This document shows, piece after piece, positions 8,686 to 15,984 of a DNA stretch of 64,000 nucleotides. The translations under genes and the position numbers were made by a program. Below the pieces are notes generated by a model. That model searched no databases. It worked only from the letters and a program-made list of their open reading frames with translations, and had not been told where the DNA came from. Source of the DNA: Streptomyces sp. NBC_00224 (lineage in GTDB: Bacteria > Actinomycetota > Actinomycetes > Streptomycetales > Streptomycetaceae). Numbering within the stretch: the stretch's first letter is position 1; every line of letters starts with the position of its first letter. The stretch is taken from NCBI RefSeq assembly GCF_041435195.1, contig NZ_CP108107.1, forward strand, positions 156,251-220,250. The letters run 5' to 3'.

Positions 8686-9081
8686 CTATACGCACCCGCA
8701 GTTGCTGCCGTAAAAGACGAACCACACGGCCACAGCGCCGACGATGGTCAGCACCGCTGCCCCCAGCAGCCATGGCGATCGACGGTCCGGGTGGCTTCGG
8801 GCTTTGACGGCGGCGACGGTGACGACCGCGCCGGTCAGCAGGACGACCACGGTGCCCAGCGTGAGAGCGGGACTTCGGCCCCATCCCCAAAACAACCCGA
8901 TGAGCACCCCTACGAGCAGCGCGCAACTCACCGCCTGCATGACGATTTCGGCGAGAAAGTCCCCGAGCAACTCGGTGAGGAACTCCAAGGCTTCGCGAAG
9001 GAGTCCGTGCTTGCGGCCGGGGCCGGTTGCCGGGGTGGTGTGATCGTGATCGGGTAACCCGTCCTCGGACGGCGAAGTCAT
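8686..9081 (-). CDS. small three-helix membrane protein (paralogue of 58019-58426)
   Basis: A 131-residue protein. A His/Pro-rich cytoplasmic N-terminus (PDHDHTTP) and an amphipathic helix are followed by three hydrophobic segments (about residues 44-66, 70-90 and 104-124) and a C-terminal GSNCGCV. The start ATG has GGGGG upstream. It is about 65% identical in the membrane part to the protein at 58019-58426, and both end in a short Cys motif (NCGC or NCEC). Both copies lie next to FG-GAP protein genes. The upstream segment CGGCG-TAGGCTC is also shared, suggesting a common -10 element. Function unknown. Confidence 0.7.
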   Translation of the reverse strand: MTSPSEDGLPDHDHTTPATGPGRKHGLLREALEFLTELLGDFLAEIVMQAVSCALLVGVLIGLFWGWGRSPALTLGTVVVLLTGAVVTVAAVKARSHPDRRSPWLLGAAVLTIVGAVAVWFVFYGSNCGCV

Positions 9082-9263
9082 GGCAGCCCCCGCTGGATGA
9101 GTACCGGCCCTGTAGGCCGTTTTCGCCGCGAGCCTATCGCCGAGTGAGCGGTCACTTGAGCCACTTCGTAGTGATCACCAGCATGGCCGGCGCCGGATCG
9201 CGCGGAGAGCCGCGGACGGCGCCCCCCCCCGGCATCAATCCTCTGGCCCTGTTGCCCTTGGTG

Positions 9264-10385
9264 TCACCGGGGTATCGGATGCGCCGCGGTCGGTCCGCCG
9301 TCGGTCTGCCGTCGGTCGTCTCTGTCCTGGGCCCGGCTCTCCAGCGGGGAGGGGAACGGCTCGGGCGTCGTCCGGGGGAAGGCTCGGCGGTAGGTGCCCG
9401 GGGACACGCCGATCTGTTTGAGGAAGTGGTGGCGGAGGTTGTTCGCCGTGCCGAGGCCGCTCAGCTCCCCGATCTTCTCGATGGGCAAGTCTGTTGATTC
9501 CAGCAGGCTCTGGGCCCGTCCCAGACGCTGGTTGAGGAGCCACTGGAGTGGAGTCGTCCCGGTGGCCGCCTGGAGTCGCCGGTGCAGGGTCCGCGGGCTC
9601 ATCGCCGCGCGCCGGGCCAGATCCTCGACTGTGAGGGGTTGGTCCAGGTGGGTACGGGCCCAGTCCAGGACGGGCCCCAGGCTCGCGTCGTCGGTGGTGG
9701 GTACGGACAGGTCGATGAACTGCGCCTGGCCGCCGGGCCGGTGGGCGGGCACCACCATCCGGCGGGCCAGCTGGTTGGCGACGTGTGCGCCCAGGTCACG
9801 GCGCACCAGATGGAGGCAGAGGTCGAGTCCGGCGGTCAGCCCGGCGCTGGTGAGTACGTCGCCGTCGTCCACGTACAGCACCGAGTCGTCGACTTGTACC
9901 TTCGGGTAGCGCTCGGCCAGTTGAGCGGTGTGCATCCAGTGGGCGGTGGCGCGGCGTCCGTCGAGCAGCCCCGCCTCGGCGAGTGCGAAGGCGCCGGTGC
10001 ACAGGGAGACCATGCGGGCGCCCGCGTCGTAGGCATCGCGCAGGGCCGTGATCAGCGCCGGTGGCAGCGGCATGCCCTCGTCTACGCAGGCATCGGGCAC
10101 CGAGGGCACGATGACCGTGTCGGTGCCGACCAGGTCAGCGAGCCCGTAGCGGGTCCGCAGTGACAGCCCGGACCCGGTCGCGGAGCCGTCCTGCTGAGGC
10201 TCGCCCGTACTGCACAGTCGCAGGTCGTACCAGGGGTCGGCCAGGTCCGGCTGCGGCTTCCCGAAGACGGTGCAGGGGATGCTCAACTCGTACAGATCCC
10301 ATGAGGGGACTCCGATGTCCTCGGCCACGACCACGGCGACGGAACCGGGACCGGGACCAGGACCAGGACCAGGACCAGGATTCAT
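9264..10385 (-). CDS. GlxA-family transcriptional regulator (DJ-1/PfpI plus AraC-type HTH)
   Basis: A 373-residue protein. Residues about 15-190 form a class-I glutamine-amidotransferase-like (DJ-1/PfpI) sensor domain, with SLCTGAFALAEAGLLDGR carrying the Cys elbow. Residues about 230-330 form the double helix-turn-helix AraC domain (LARRAAMSPRTLHRRLQ and LSGLGTANNLRHHF). The N-terminus is a run of (Gly-Pro) repeats coded by a CCTGGT microsatellite, so its length may vary between strains. The ATG overlaps an inverted repeat (CATACC/GGTATG). It is divergent from an NAD(P)-dependent reductase gene, which it probably controls. Confidence 0.85.
   Translation of the reverse strand: MNPGPGPGPGPGPGSVAVVVAEDIGVPSWDLYELSIPCTVFGKPQPDLADPWYDLRLCSTGEPQQDGSATGSGLSLRTRYGLADLVGTDTVIVPSVPDACVDEGMPLPPALITALRDAYDAGARMVSLCTGAFALAEAGLLDGRRATAHWMHTAQLAERYPKVQVDDSVLYVDDGDVLTSAGLTAGLDLCLHLVRRDLGAHVANQLARRMVVPAHRPGGQAQFIDLSVPTTDDASLGPVLDWARTHLDQPLTVEDLARRAAMSPRTLHRRLQAATGTTPLQWLLNQRLGRAQSLLESTDLPIEKIGELSGLGTANNLRHHFLKQIGVSPGTYRRAFPRTTPEPFPSPLESRAQDRDDRRQTDGGPTAAHPIPR
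10340..10385 (-). repeat. hexanucleotide microsatellite coding (Gly-Pro)n
   Basis: Tandem CCTGGT/CCCGGT hexamers at the very start of the GlxA-family gene encode a Pro-Gly run. Slippage here would lengthen or shorten the regulator's N-terminus without a frameshift. Confidence 0.6.
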
Positions 10386-10400
10386 ACCTTGAAGGGTATG
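10383..10400. promoter_or_regulatory. candidate operator between divergent genes
   Basis: A perfect 6-bp inverted repeat CATACC-TTGAAG-GGTATG overlaps the regulator's start codon in the short divergent intergenic region. Its position fits autoregulation and control of the reductase; this is inference. Confidence 0.4.
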
Positions 10401-10511
10401 GCAGGAATTTGGTGGTTGCCGTCACCAGCGTCACTGTTTCCGGCCGCCGCGCGCTGCGATCTTGGTCTTACGTGACCGACCGCCGCAGGCGGACGTAAAG
10501 GGAGTTGGGGC

Positions 10512-11396
10512 ATGCATTCCGACCAACCGGCAGTAACCGTCATCGGCTTGGGCTCCATGGGTTCGGCGCTGGCCGCCGTACTGCTGGAGCGGGGCCACCG
10601 CACCACCGTGTGGAACCGCTCGGCGCACAGGGCCCGGTCGCTGGTCGACCGGGGCGCCCACCTGGCCGCGACACCCGAGGAGGCGATCGCGGCGAGCCCG
10701 CTGACCATCGTCTGCGTACTGGACTACGAGGTGCTGCACACCGTCCTCGACCCCGTCGCCGGCTCCCTCGCGGGCAAGGTCCTGGTCAACCTCACCTCCG
10801 GTTCCCCGGAGCAGGCCAACGAGGCCGCCGCATGGGCCCGGTCACACGCCGCCGACTACCTCGACGGCGCGATCATGACCACCCCGCCGGGGGTCGGCAG
10901 CCCCGAGATGATGTTCCTCTACAGCGGTTCGCACGCCGTCTTCGAAGCCCACCGTCCGACCCTGGCGTCCCTGGGGGATCCTCTGCACCTGGGCACCGAC
11001 CCGGGCCTGGCCTCCCTCTACGACGCCGCCCTGCTCGGCCTGATGTGGTCCACCATGACCGGCTGGCTGCACGGCACCGCGCTGGTCGGCACGGAGAGGA
11101 CACCGGCCACGGCCTTCACCCCGGTCGCGACCCGCTGGCTGACCGCCGTGGCCGGCTTCCTGACGACCTACGCGCCCCAGGTGGACGCCGGACGCTACCC
11201 GGGCGACGACGCCACCGTCGACGTGCAGATCGCGGCCATCGACCATCTCATCCACGCCGCGGCGGCCCGCGGCATCGACAACGCCCTGCCCGAACTCCTG
11301 AAGTCCGCCATGGAACGGACCAGGGCTGCGGGCCACGGCTCCGACAGCTACGCGAGCGTGATCGAGGTCCTGAAGAACCCGGCGGACCACACATGA
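10512..11396 (+). CDS. NAD(P)-dependent oxidoreductase of the imine-reductase/beta-hydroxyacid dehydrogenase type
   Basis: A 294-residue enzyme. The Rossmann motif GLGSMGSALA begins near residue 12, with WNRS at the end of strand 2 where an Arg favours NADPH. The N-terminal domain is followed by an all-helical C-terminal domain containing LYDAALLGLMWSTMTGWLHG, as in imine reductases and their relatives in the 6-phosphogluconate dehydrogenase superfamily. The catalytic Lys of classical beta-hydroxyacid dehydrogenases is not evident at the start of that helix, which supports the imine-reductase side. The substrate is unknown. GGGAGTTGGGG precedes the ATG. It is divergent from the GlxA-type regulator. 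Confidence 0.8.
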   Translation: MHSDQPAVTVIGLGSMGSALAAVLLERGHRTTVWNRSAHRARSLVDRGAHLAATPEEAIAASPLTIVCVLDYEVLHTVLDPVAGSLAGKVLVNLTSGSPEQANEAAAWARSHAADYLDGAIMTTPPGVGSPEMMFLYSGSHAVFEAHRPTLASLGDPLHLGTDPGLASLYDAALLGLMWSTMTGWLHGTALVGTERTPATAFTPVATRWLTAVAGFLTTYAPQVDAGRYPGDDATVDVQIAAIDHLIHAAAARGIDNALPELLKSAMERTRAAGHGSDSYASVIEVLKNPADHT

Positions 11397-11544
11397 CCTG
11401 ACACCGACAGCCGCCGCTCATCCCGCGCCGGACCCGACGGGAACGGAGTCACCGGCATCCTGGTGCCGGTTTCGAACCCGACTCCGTGGAGGTCCAACCT
11501 GCCCACGGTCCGGGCTGCTGAAGCACCTGCATTCAGGCGGCGTC

Positions 11545-12411
11545 CTATCGGCGGAAGTGGGCGCGGTGTTCGTGCAGGAAGGCGTCGACGGTACGGGGCG
11601 GGCGGCCGAGGATGTCGGTGACAGTGGTGGTGGGGGTTTCGGGTCTGGTAACGGCGAGTTGCTGGATCTCCGTCACGTGGTCGGCGAGCCAGGTGGGCAT
11701 GTGGGCGCTGTGGATGAGGTTGTCGCGCAGTTCGTCCGGGGCGAGGTTGACGTAGCGGACCTGATTGCCCGTCAGGGTGGTCAGTCGTGACGCGAGTTCG
11801 GGGTGGGAGACGGCTTCGGGTCCGGTCAGGGAGTAGGTGCCGCCGACGATGTCGGGTCTGGTGAGGGCGGCGGCGGCGACGTCGCCGATGTCGCGGCAGT
11901 CGATGTAGTTGCAGGGTGCGTCGCCCATCGTGCCGAGGATGACGCCCTGGGCGACGGTGGGGGCCAGGCGTAGGAGGTTTTGCGTGAACGCGTAGGGGCG
12001 CAAGATGGTGTGGGGGAGGCCGCTGGCGCGCAGGTGTTCCTCGACGGCGTGGTGTCCGCGGGAGATGGCGACCGGGGAGTCGGGTTCGGCGGCGGGTGCG
12101 GAGATCTTGACGATGTGTCCGATGCCGGTGTGGGCGGCGATGTTGATGACGCGGGTTTCGAGTTCGACCTGTGCGGGGCTGTTGGCCATGGCGAGGAAGA
12201 GCTGGCTGGCGCCCTTGAAGGCGGTGCGCAGGGAGTGGGGGTCGGTGGCGTCGGCGTACTGGATCTCGACGGGCGGTTGGTGTGCGCCGGTTATGCCGGG
12301 GATCGGCCTGTGCGGGGTGCGGGTCAGTGCGCGGACGGGTGTGCCGAGTGTCAGGAGGCTGTGGAGCAGGGCATTTCCGGTTGCACCGGTCGCTCCCATG
12401 ACAACGATCAT
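11545..12411 (-). CDS. NmrA-like NAD(P)-binding protein
   Basis: A 288-residue atypical SDR. The nucleotide-binding motif GATGATGNALL is at residues 6-16, followed by RTPHRP after strand 2, suiting NADP(H). YxxxK is not conserved, as usual for NmrA/quinone-oxidoreductase-2 and azoreductase-like members. The sequence PHTILRPYAFTQNLL and the C-terminal GRPPRTVDAFLHEHRAHF are typical of this subfamily. It is the distal gene of a unit with a small membrane protein and probably a MarR repressor upstream, suggesting an inducible stress or detoxification role (inference). Confidence 0.8.
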   Translation of the reverse strand: MIVVMGATGATGNALLHSLLTLGTPVRALTRTPHRPIPGITGAHQPPVEIQYADATDPHSLRTAFKGASQLFLAMANSPAQVELETRVINIAAHTGIGHIVKISAPAAEPDSPVAISRGHHAVEEHLRASGLPHTILRPYAFTQNLLRLAPTVAQGVILGTMGDAPCNYIDCRDIGDVAAAALTRPDIVGGTYSLTGPEAVSHPELASRLTTLTGNQVRYVNLAPDELRDNLIHSAHMPTWLADHVTEIQQLAVTRPETPTTTVTDILGRPPRTVDAFLHEHRAHFRR

Positions 12412-12528
12412 CGTGTGCTCATTCCTTGGTGACTTCCCGGCGGCGGGTGCTGCCGGGGTGGGCTCGGTCGGGCTTGGGCTCGGTTGGGCTTGGGCACGTG
12501 GGGTGGGCGGGCCCGATGCAGGGGTGGG

Positions 12529-12993
12529 CTATACCGGGGATGCTGTGGCGGTGCTGCGCCAGCGCAGGGTGACGATGGCGGTGGCGAGGGCTGCGGAGAC
12601 GGGCAGGTCGATGCGCAGGCGCTCCAGCCACGGGGTGGCGGGGACCGGGGTGTGGGCGGGTAGCCATTGGGCGGTGAACCATCCCAGCAGGGCCGCCGCG
12701 CCGGCGGCGATGATGACGAGTGCGGCGGTCAGGGCGACGCGCGGCGTGGTGGTGGTCCACCGTCGGGGCTGCCCTCCGTGCCGCAGCCAGGTGCCGGCCA
12801 GGAACGCCACCACGGCGGAGGTGCCGGCGATGGAGGTGCAGGCGGCCACGGCCAGGTCCTGCTGCCCGGTGACGACTCCGGCGGTACCGGCCATCAGCGC
12901 GGGGGCGGCATAGGCGGTCAGCACCTCGCGCCACAAGGTGAACGGCCGGGAGGCTGCCCGGTTTCGGCTGGTTCTGTCCTTCGTTGCGGGCAT
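12529..12993 (-). CDS. small integral membrane protein, four predicted helices
   Basis: A 154-residue protein with a basic N-terminus (residues 1-20) and about four hydrophobic segments (residues 25-45, 48-68, 86-108 and 128-146). No enzymatic motif is seen and no family is recognised. It lies between a MarR regulator and an NmrA-like gene on the same strand, 117 bp from the latter. Its promoter region contains a palindrome resembling the one before the MarR gene, so it is probably part of that regulator's target set. Confidence 0.6.
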   Translation of the reverse strand: MPATKDRTSRNRAASRPFTLWREVLTAYAAPALMAGTAGVVTGQQDLAVAACTSIAGTSAVVAFLAGTWLRHGGQPRRWTTTTPRVALTAALVIIAAGAAALLGWFTAQWLPAHTPVPATPWLERLRIDLPVSAALATAIVTLRWRSTATASPV

Positions 12994-13066
12994 GCTTGGC
13001 CTCTTTCTCGTTCGTGTGAGGGAAGCGAAGAGTTGGGGTGGGGAGCGGCAGGCCTACTCCGCCAAT

Positions 13067-13086
13067 ATAATTAGGCAGCTAACTAT
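13067..13086. promoter_or_regulatory. candidate MarR operator 1
   Basis: ATAATTAG-GCAG-CTAACTAT is an imperfect 20-bp palindrome (7 of 8 positions in each arm) in an A/T-rich patch upstream of the membrane-protein gene. A related site is found just upstream of the MarR gene at 13666-13687. Assignment to the MarR protein is inference from location and similarity. Confidence 0.45.
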
Positions 13087-13100
13087 TGCCTCGTAGAAAG

Positions 13101-13123
13101 GGCCCTGCCCGGTGGGCGGGGCC
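13101..13123 (-). terminator. terminator of the MarR gene
   Basis: GGCCCTGCCC-GGT-GGGCGGGGCC, a 10-bp stem with one G-T pair, about 20 bp after the MarR stop codon. Confidence 0.6.
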
Positions 13124-13143
13124 AAACCGGCCGAGAGTAAGAG

Positions 13144-13662
13144 TCAGTCGGCGGCCAGGGCCGCGCTGCCGCGCACCACACGGGCGAGCAGATCCAGGAA
13201 CACCGCACGCTCCTCGACGGAAAGCCCGCCCACCATCGCCTCCAGCCGCCCGAAATGCTCGGACGCCATGTCACGCAGGCGCTGCGCGCCGCGCGCGGTC
13301 AGGACGGCCACCGTGCCCCGGCCGTCCTCCGTGGACGGGCGGCGGGCGATCAGGCCCTCGCGCTCAAGGCCGTCCAGCAGGCCGGTGACCGTGGCCCTGG
13401 AGACATCGAGGTCGAGCGCGAGGCGCGAGGGGGATTTCTCCCCGCCGTGGTCTTCGAGGTCGGCGAGCAGGCGGTAGCGCCCCGTCGACAGGCCGAACTT
13501 GGCGAAGTGCGCCTCGGCCGCCCGGCCGACCCTCGCGCCCGCCGAGATCAGCCGTACCGCGACCAGCACCGCCTGCGGATCGACCTCCAGGCCGTAGTGC
13601 TCGACCTGTCGTCGGGCCTGGTCCAGCGTGGGGGCCTCGCCATCGATGTCTGCCCTCGTCAT
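13144..13662 (-). CDS. MarR-family transcriptional regulator
   Basis: A 172-residue winged-helix regulator. The HTH region reads SPSRLALDLDVSRATVTGLLDGLEREGL-type sequence (about residues 78-105), followed by the wing RRPSTEDGRGTVAVLT with the conserved D-R pair. The N- and C-terminal helices form the dimer interface. The ATG at 13662 is chosen over far longer in-frame starts because the family length fits and an A/T-rich operator-like palindrome precedes it. It is the first gene before a membrane protein and an NmrA-like enzyme on the same strand. The ligand is unknown. Confidence 0.88.
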   Translation of the reverse strand: MTRADIDGEAPTLDQARRQVEHYGLEVDPQAVLVAVRLISAGARVGRAAEAHFAKFGLSTGRYRLLADLEDHGGEKSPSRLALDLDVSRATVTGLLDGLEREGLIARRPSTEDGRGTVAVLTARGAQRLRDMASEHFGRLEAMVGGLSVEERAVFLDLLARVVRGSAALAAD

Positions 13663-13665
13663 GCA

Positions 13666-13687
13666 AGTAATATGGCGGCTAATCACT
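13666..13687. promoter_or_regulatory. candidate MarR operator 2
   Basis: A 22-bp imperfect palindrome (AGTAATAT...TAATCACT) lies immediately before the MarR start codon, related to the site at 13067-13086. It is likely an autoregulatory operator. Confidence 0.4.
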
Positions 13688-13857
13688 CTGACTGTCAAGG
13701 GCGATCTGCTACGGCAAGCGCGACCGCATCCAGCAGTCCTTTCGCCAGGGTCAGGAGGACCAGTGACGCCAGGGGGTGGGTGAGTGGCTTCGTGTGGTGT
13801 GGTGGTGGACGGCCGCAGGCCAACGGCCTTGTGGGCCGGGGCCTTCCGGCCGGCCGA

Positions 13858-14220
13858 ATGCGCGACCAGACAGCAGTGAAGGCCGAGGGAATCTGCGACC
13901 TGTTCGAGCAGTATCCCCAGGTCAGGGCCAAGGTCGACGCGGGCTAGCGCGGACTTGCCAAGCAGTTCCCCGACCAGGTCCAAGCCCCGCCGCTCAAAAC
14001 GAAGAAGGGCGCCCCACCCGAAGACATCACAGCCTGGGACTCGGCCCGCCATCAGCAGTCCTCGGAGCGCATCTGCGTCGAGCACGCCAACGCTGAACAC
14101 AAGCAGTGGCCAACCCTCCAGCGCTACGGCACGACGAACCTCGACGAACTGAGCGAGTCCTTCCACGACTGCTTCACCAGCGGAGACCCCGGGTGCGTGG
14201 GCGACATGCTGTTCGGCGGT
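13858..14220 (+). pseudogene. remnant of an IS5-type DDE transposase
   Basis: The translation contains blocks typical of the C-terminal part of Streptomyces IS5-group transposases: QVRAKVDAG followed by a TAG stop (13945-13947) exactly where the family has Tyr in DAGYRG, then RGLAKQFPDQVQAPPLK, RICVEHANAEHK (a degraded R-x-x-VEH-x-x-x-x-x-K box with the catalytic Glu) and WPTLQRY. The N-terminal half is missing and no inverted repeats are visible. It is a non-functional remnant and marks old insertion activity. Confidence 0.7.
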
Positions 14221-14292
14221 ACCACCCGCGACCACCGCTGACCAGCGGGTTCCGAGAAAGCGGCGATCTCGGAGTTGCGGGCCCCAGCCGTT

Positions 14293-14631
14293 TCAGGCCG
14301 CGTTGGTGGGGTTGGTCGTCTGGGTGGTGCGGCGGTGTTCGGCGTTGATGCGTTGGGCTTCTTGGAGTTGGTCTTCGAGGATGATGATGCGGCAGGCGGC
14401 TTCGATGGGGGTGCCCTGGTCGACGAGTTCGCGGGCGCGGGCGGCGATGCGCAGTTGGTAGCGGGAGTAGCGGCGGTGTCCGCCTTCGGAGCGCAGTGGG
14501 GTGATGAGGCGGGCGTCTCCGATGGCGCGGAGGAAGCCCTGGGTGGTGCCGAGTATTTCGGCGGCCCGGCCCATGGTGTAGGCGGGGTAGTCGTCGTCGT
14601 CGAGACGGCCGTAGGAGTCGTCTGCTGTCAT
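14293..14631 (-). CDS. short MerR-type HTH regulator
   Basis: A 112-residue protein. Residues about 15-85 form a MerR-like winged helix: YTMGRAAEILGTTQGFLRAI, then GHRRYSRYQLRIAARARELV with the conserved HRRY wing. A short C-terminal helix (IILEDQLQEAQRINAEH) would give a coiled-coil dimer. There is no effector-binding domain, so it resembles the short BldC/MerR-like DNA-binding proteins. ATG 14631 with AGAGGTG upstream is preferred to a start 200 bp further up. The 5' region has a perfect 32-bp palindrome. Confidence 0.8.
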   Translation of the reverse strand: MTADDSYGRLDDDDYPAYTMGRAAEILGTTQGFLRAIGDARLITPLRSEGGHRRYSRYQLRIAARARELVDQGTPIEAACRIIILEDQLQEAQRINAEHRRTTQTTNPTNAA

Positions 14632-14684
14632 CTGCACCTCTCTGGGGTTCCTGTGGTGTCTGTGGTGTCCGTGGAACGCGTTGA

Positions 14685-14716
14685 GGGGCCCTGGTGCCAT
14701 TTGGCACCAGGGCCCC
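14685..14716. repeat. perfect 32-bp inverted repeat
   Basis: GGGGCCCTGGTGCCA and TGGCACCAGGGCCCC are perfectly complementary with only TT between them. It sits 55-85 bp upstream of the MerR-type gene and is not followed by a T-tract, so it could be an operator, a leader hairpin or a terminator. Confidence 0.7.
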
Positions 14717-14943
14717 GAAGGAACTACTACACCATCTGCCGGCCCTAGTGCCGCACCGGCCTTCTGTGTCCGCAGAGCCGGCCGACATGCTGCCGGGGCT
14801 GCGGGGATCGCGGTTGCTTGACCGGAGACCACCTCACTATCGATGTCCTGCGGTACCCGGGCTCAAGGCTTCCGCCCGGGCGATCCTGATGGCGCTCGGC
14901 TCCTCCGTTCTTCCCTCTGAACCAATCACTTACCAAACGGGGT

Positions 14944-15018
14944 ACTGCGAACTGCTTGCACTGCTGATACCGCGTACTGCACTAACTGGTACTGCCACTG
15001 CGTCAACTGCCGTACTGC
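14944..15018. repeat. cluster of eight ACTGC pentamers
   Basis: ACTGC occurs at 14944, 14951, 14960, 14976, 14991, 14997, 15006 and 15014, all on the + strand, often as GTACTGC or AACTGC. A further copy is at 15036. They lie in a non-coding stretch upstream of the MerR-type gene. Confidence 0.6.
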
Positions 15019-15322
15019 TCACGGCGGCCCCTGATCACTGCGGGCCACCCGGTCCGGTCGTCAGCCCCGTCGCCGTCCTGCGACAACCTGGCTTCGCGAC
15101 TCCACCACCGCACCGTCCTGCCAACTACACCTACAAGTACTGCTCCCCGGCAGTTCGTCTCTGCCGGGCCCTGCTTGTCTCTCTGGGCTACGAGAGAAAC
15201 CATAACCACACCACCGACGAATGTCTACTCCGGCGAAGATAGATTTCCGCATGTTCGAAAACGAGGTAATCGCCCTCGAACAGAGACGCAGGCAGGGCGC
15301 AGGGGCGGCCGACGACGGGGTG

Positions 15323-15829
15323 TCAGCCGAAGATCGCGGTGGGTTCGCCGGTGAACCAGGTGTTGTCGATGCGGAGCCGGCGGATGACCCAGCGCTCCCC
15401 GTCGCGGACCAGGTCGACGTCGTACGGGTTCTTCAGCAGTGCGTGCGTGGTGGGGTCGGCGGTGAGCAGGTGCTGGGCTTCCACCAGGGCGGTGAGCCGG
15501 GCGGTGTCACCGTCGACGGTGATCCGCACGTTGGTGATCTGGTGGGTGGTGTCCACCCGGCCGGTGAACATGGCCAGGATGGTGGTGACGATCGTGTCGC
15601 GCCCCGACATCAGCGGCGGCTCGGCACCCCACCTGGCGGCGGCCGGACGGAAGTCCAGCTCGGCGTCGGCGGCGAAGGCCGAGGCGAAGAGCTCCTTGTC
15701 CTTGAGGTCCTGGCCGAGACCGAAGCGGTAGAGCGCGTCGGTGATCTCCGTACGGTCCCGGAGCTCCGCGACCACTGCGGCGTCGTCGTGGGCCGGGGTG
15801 GTGAGGGCGCGGTCGTGGGTGACGTACAT
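15323..15829 (-). CDS. SnoaL-like/NTF2-fold protein
   Basis: A 168-residue cone-fold protein. The N-terminal helix with ITDALYRFGLGQDLKD and the pattern FAADAELDFRP followed by strands TTHQITNVRITVDGDTARLTAL are typical of SnoaL_4/NTF2-like small enzymes such as hydratases, isomerases and dehydratases. A His-Gln pair (TTHQ) at the pocket is compatible with catalysis, but no substrate can be named. ATG 15829 has AGGAGAAC upstream. It is divergent from a LysR regulator 155 bp away, which probably controls it. Confidence 0.78.
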   Translation of the reverse strand: MYVTHDRALTTPAHDDAAVVAELRDRTEITDALYRFGLGQDLKDKELFASAFAADAELDFRPAAARWGAEPPLMSGRDTIVTTILAMFTGRVDTTHQITNVRITVDGDTARLTALVEAQHLLTADPTTHALLKNPYDVDLVRDGERWVIRRLRIDNTWFTGEPTAIFG

Positions 15830-15913
15830 GATGTTCTCCTGTGCGGGTCGGGCGGTGTTCCAACGCCTTTGATCCTGCTGCGGGCCGGAGGGGGCATCAA
15901 TGCGCACCTGCGC

Positions 15914-15923
15914 AACGATCGTT
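15914..15923. promoter_or_regulatory. candidate LysR-type operator
   Basis: AACGATCGTT, a perfect palindrome in the divergent region between the SnoaL-like gene and the LysR gene. The position is right for a recognition site, but the T-N11-A core is only loosely met. Confidence 0.3.
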
Positions 15924-15933
15924 AAGCCCCAGT

Positions 15934-15973
15934 TGACGAGGGATGACGAGGGATGACGAGGGATGACGAGGGA
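15934..15973 (+). repeat. four tandem copies of TGACGAGGGA before the LysR start
   Basis: Four perfect 10-bp units occupy the leader just upstream of the LysR ATG at 15985. The last unit merges into the ribosome-binding sequence GGGAAGGG. Every unit carries GAGGGA, a ribosome-site-like sequence. Confidence 0.8.
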
Positions 15974-15984
15974 AGGGCGCGGCG

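Larger units (their letters stand above)
14640..15322. other. 680-bp intergenic region with repeats, no gene
   Basis: The region holds a perfect palindrome (14685-14716) and a cluster of ACTGC pentamers (14944-15018), both listed separately. The base composition between 14900 and 15240 is less G/C-rich than the neighbours. No open frame looks coding. Confidence 0.6.

Noticed and set aside
11441..11490. tRNA-like GGTTTCGAACC segment
   Set aside because: It looks like a T-arm, but no acceptor, D- or anticodon arm can be folded around it. More likely a terminator-like hairpin after the reductase gene.
13144..14235. 363-codon version of the MarR gene
   Set aside because: The upstream two thirds overlap the transposase relic and an operator-like site; family length and start context support ATG 13662.
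14944..15018. possible CRISPR array
   Set aside because: The ACTGC repeats are 5 bp with irregular short spacing; no repeat of CRISPR length and no cas gene in the window.
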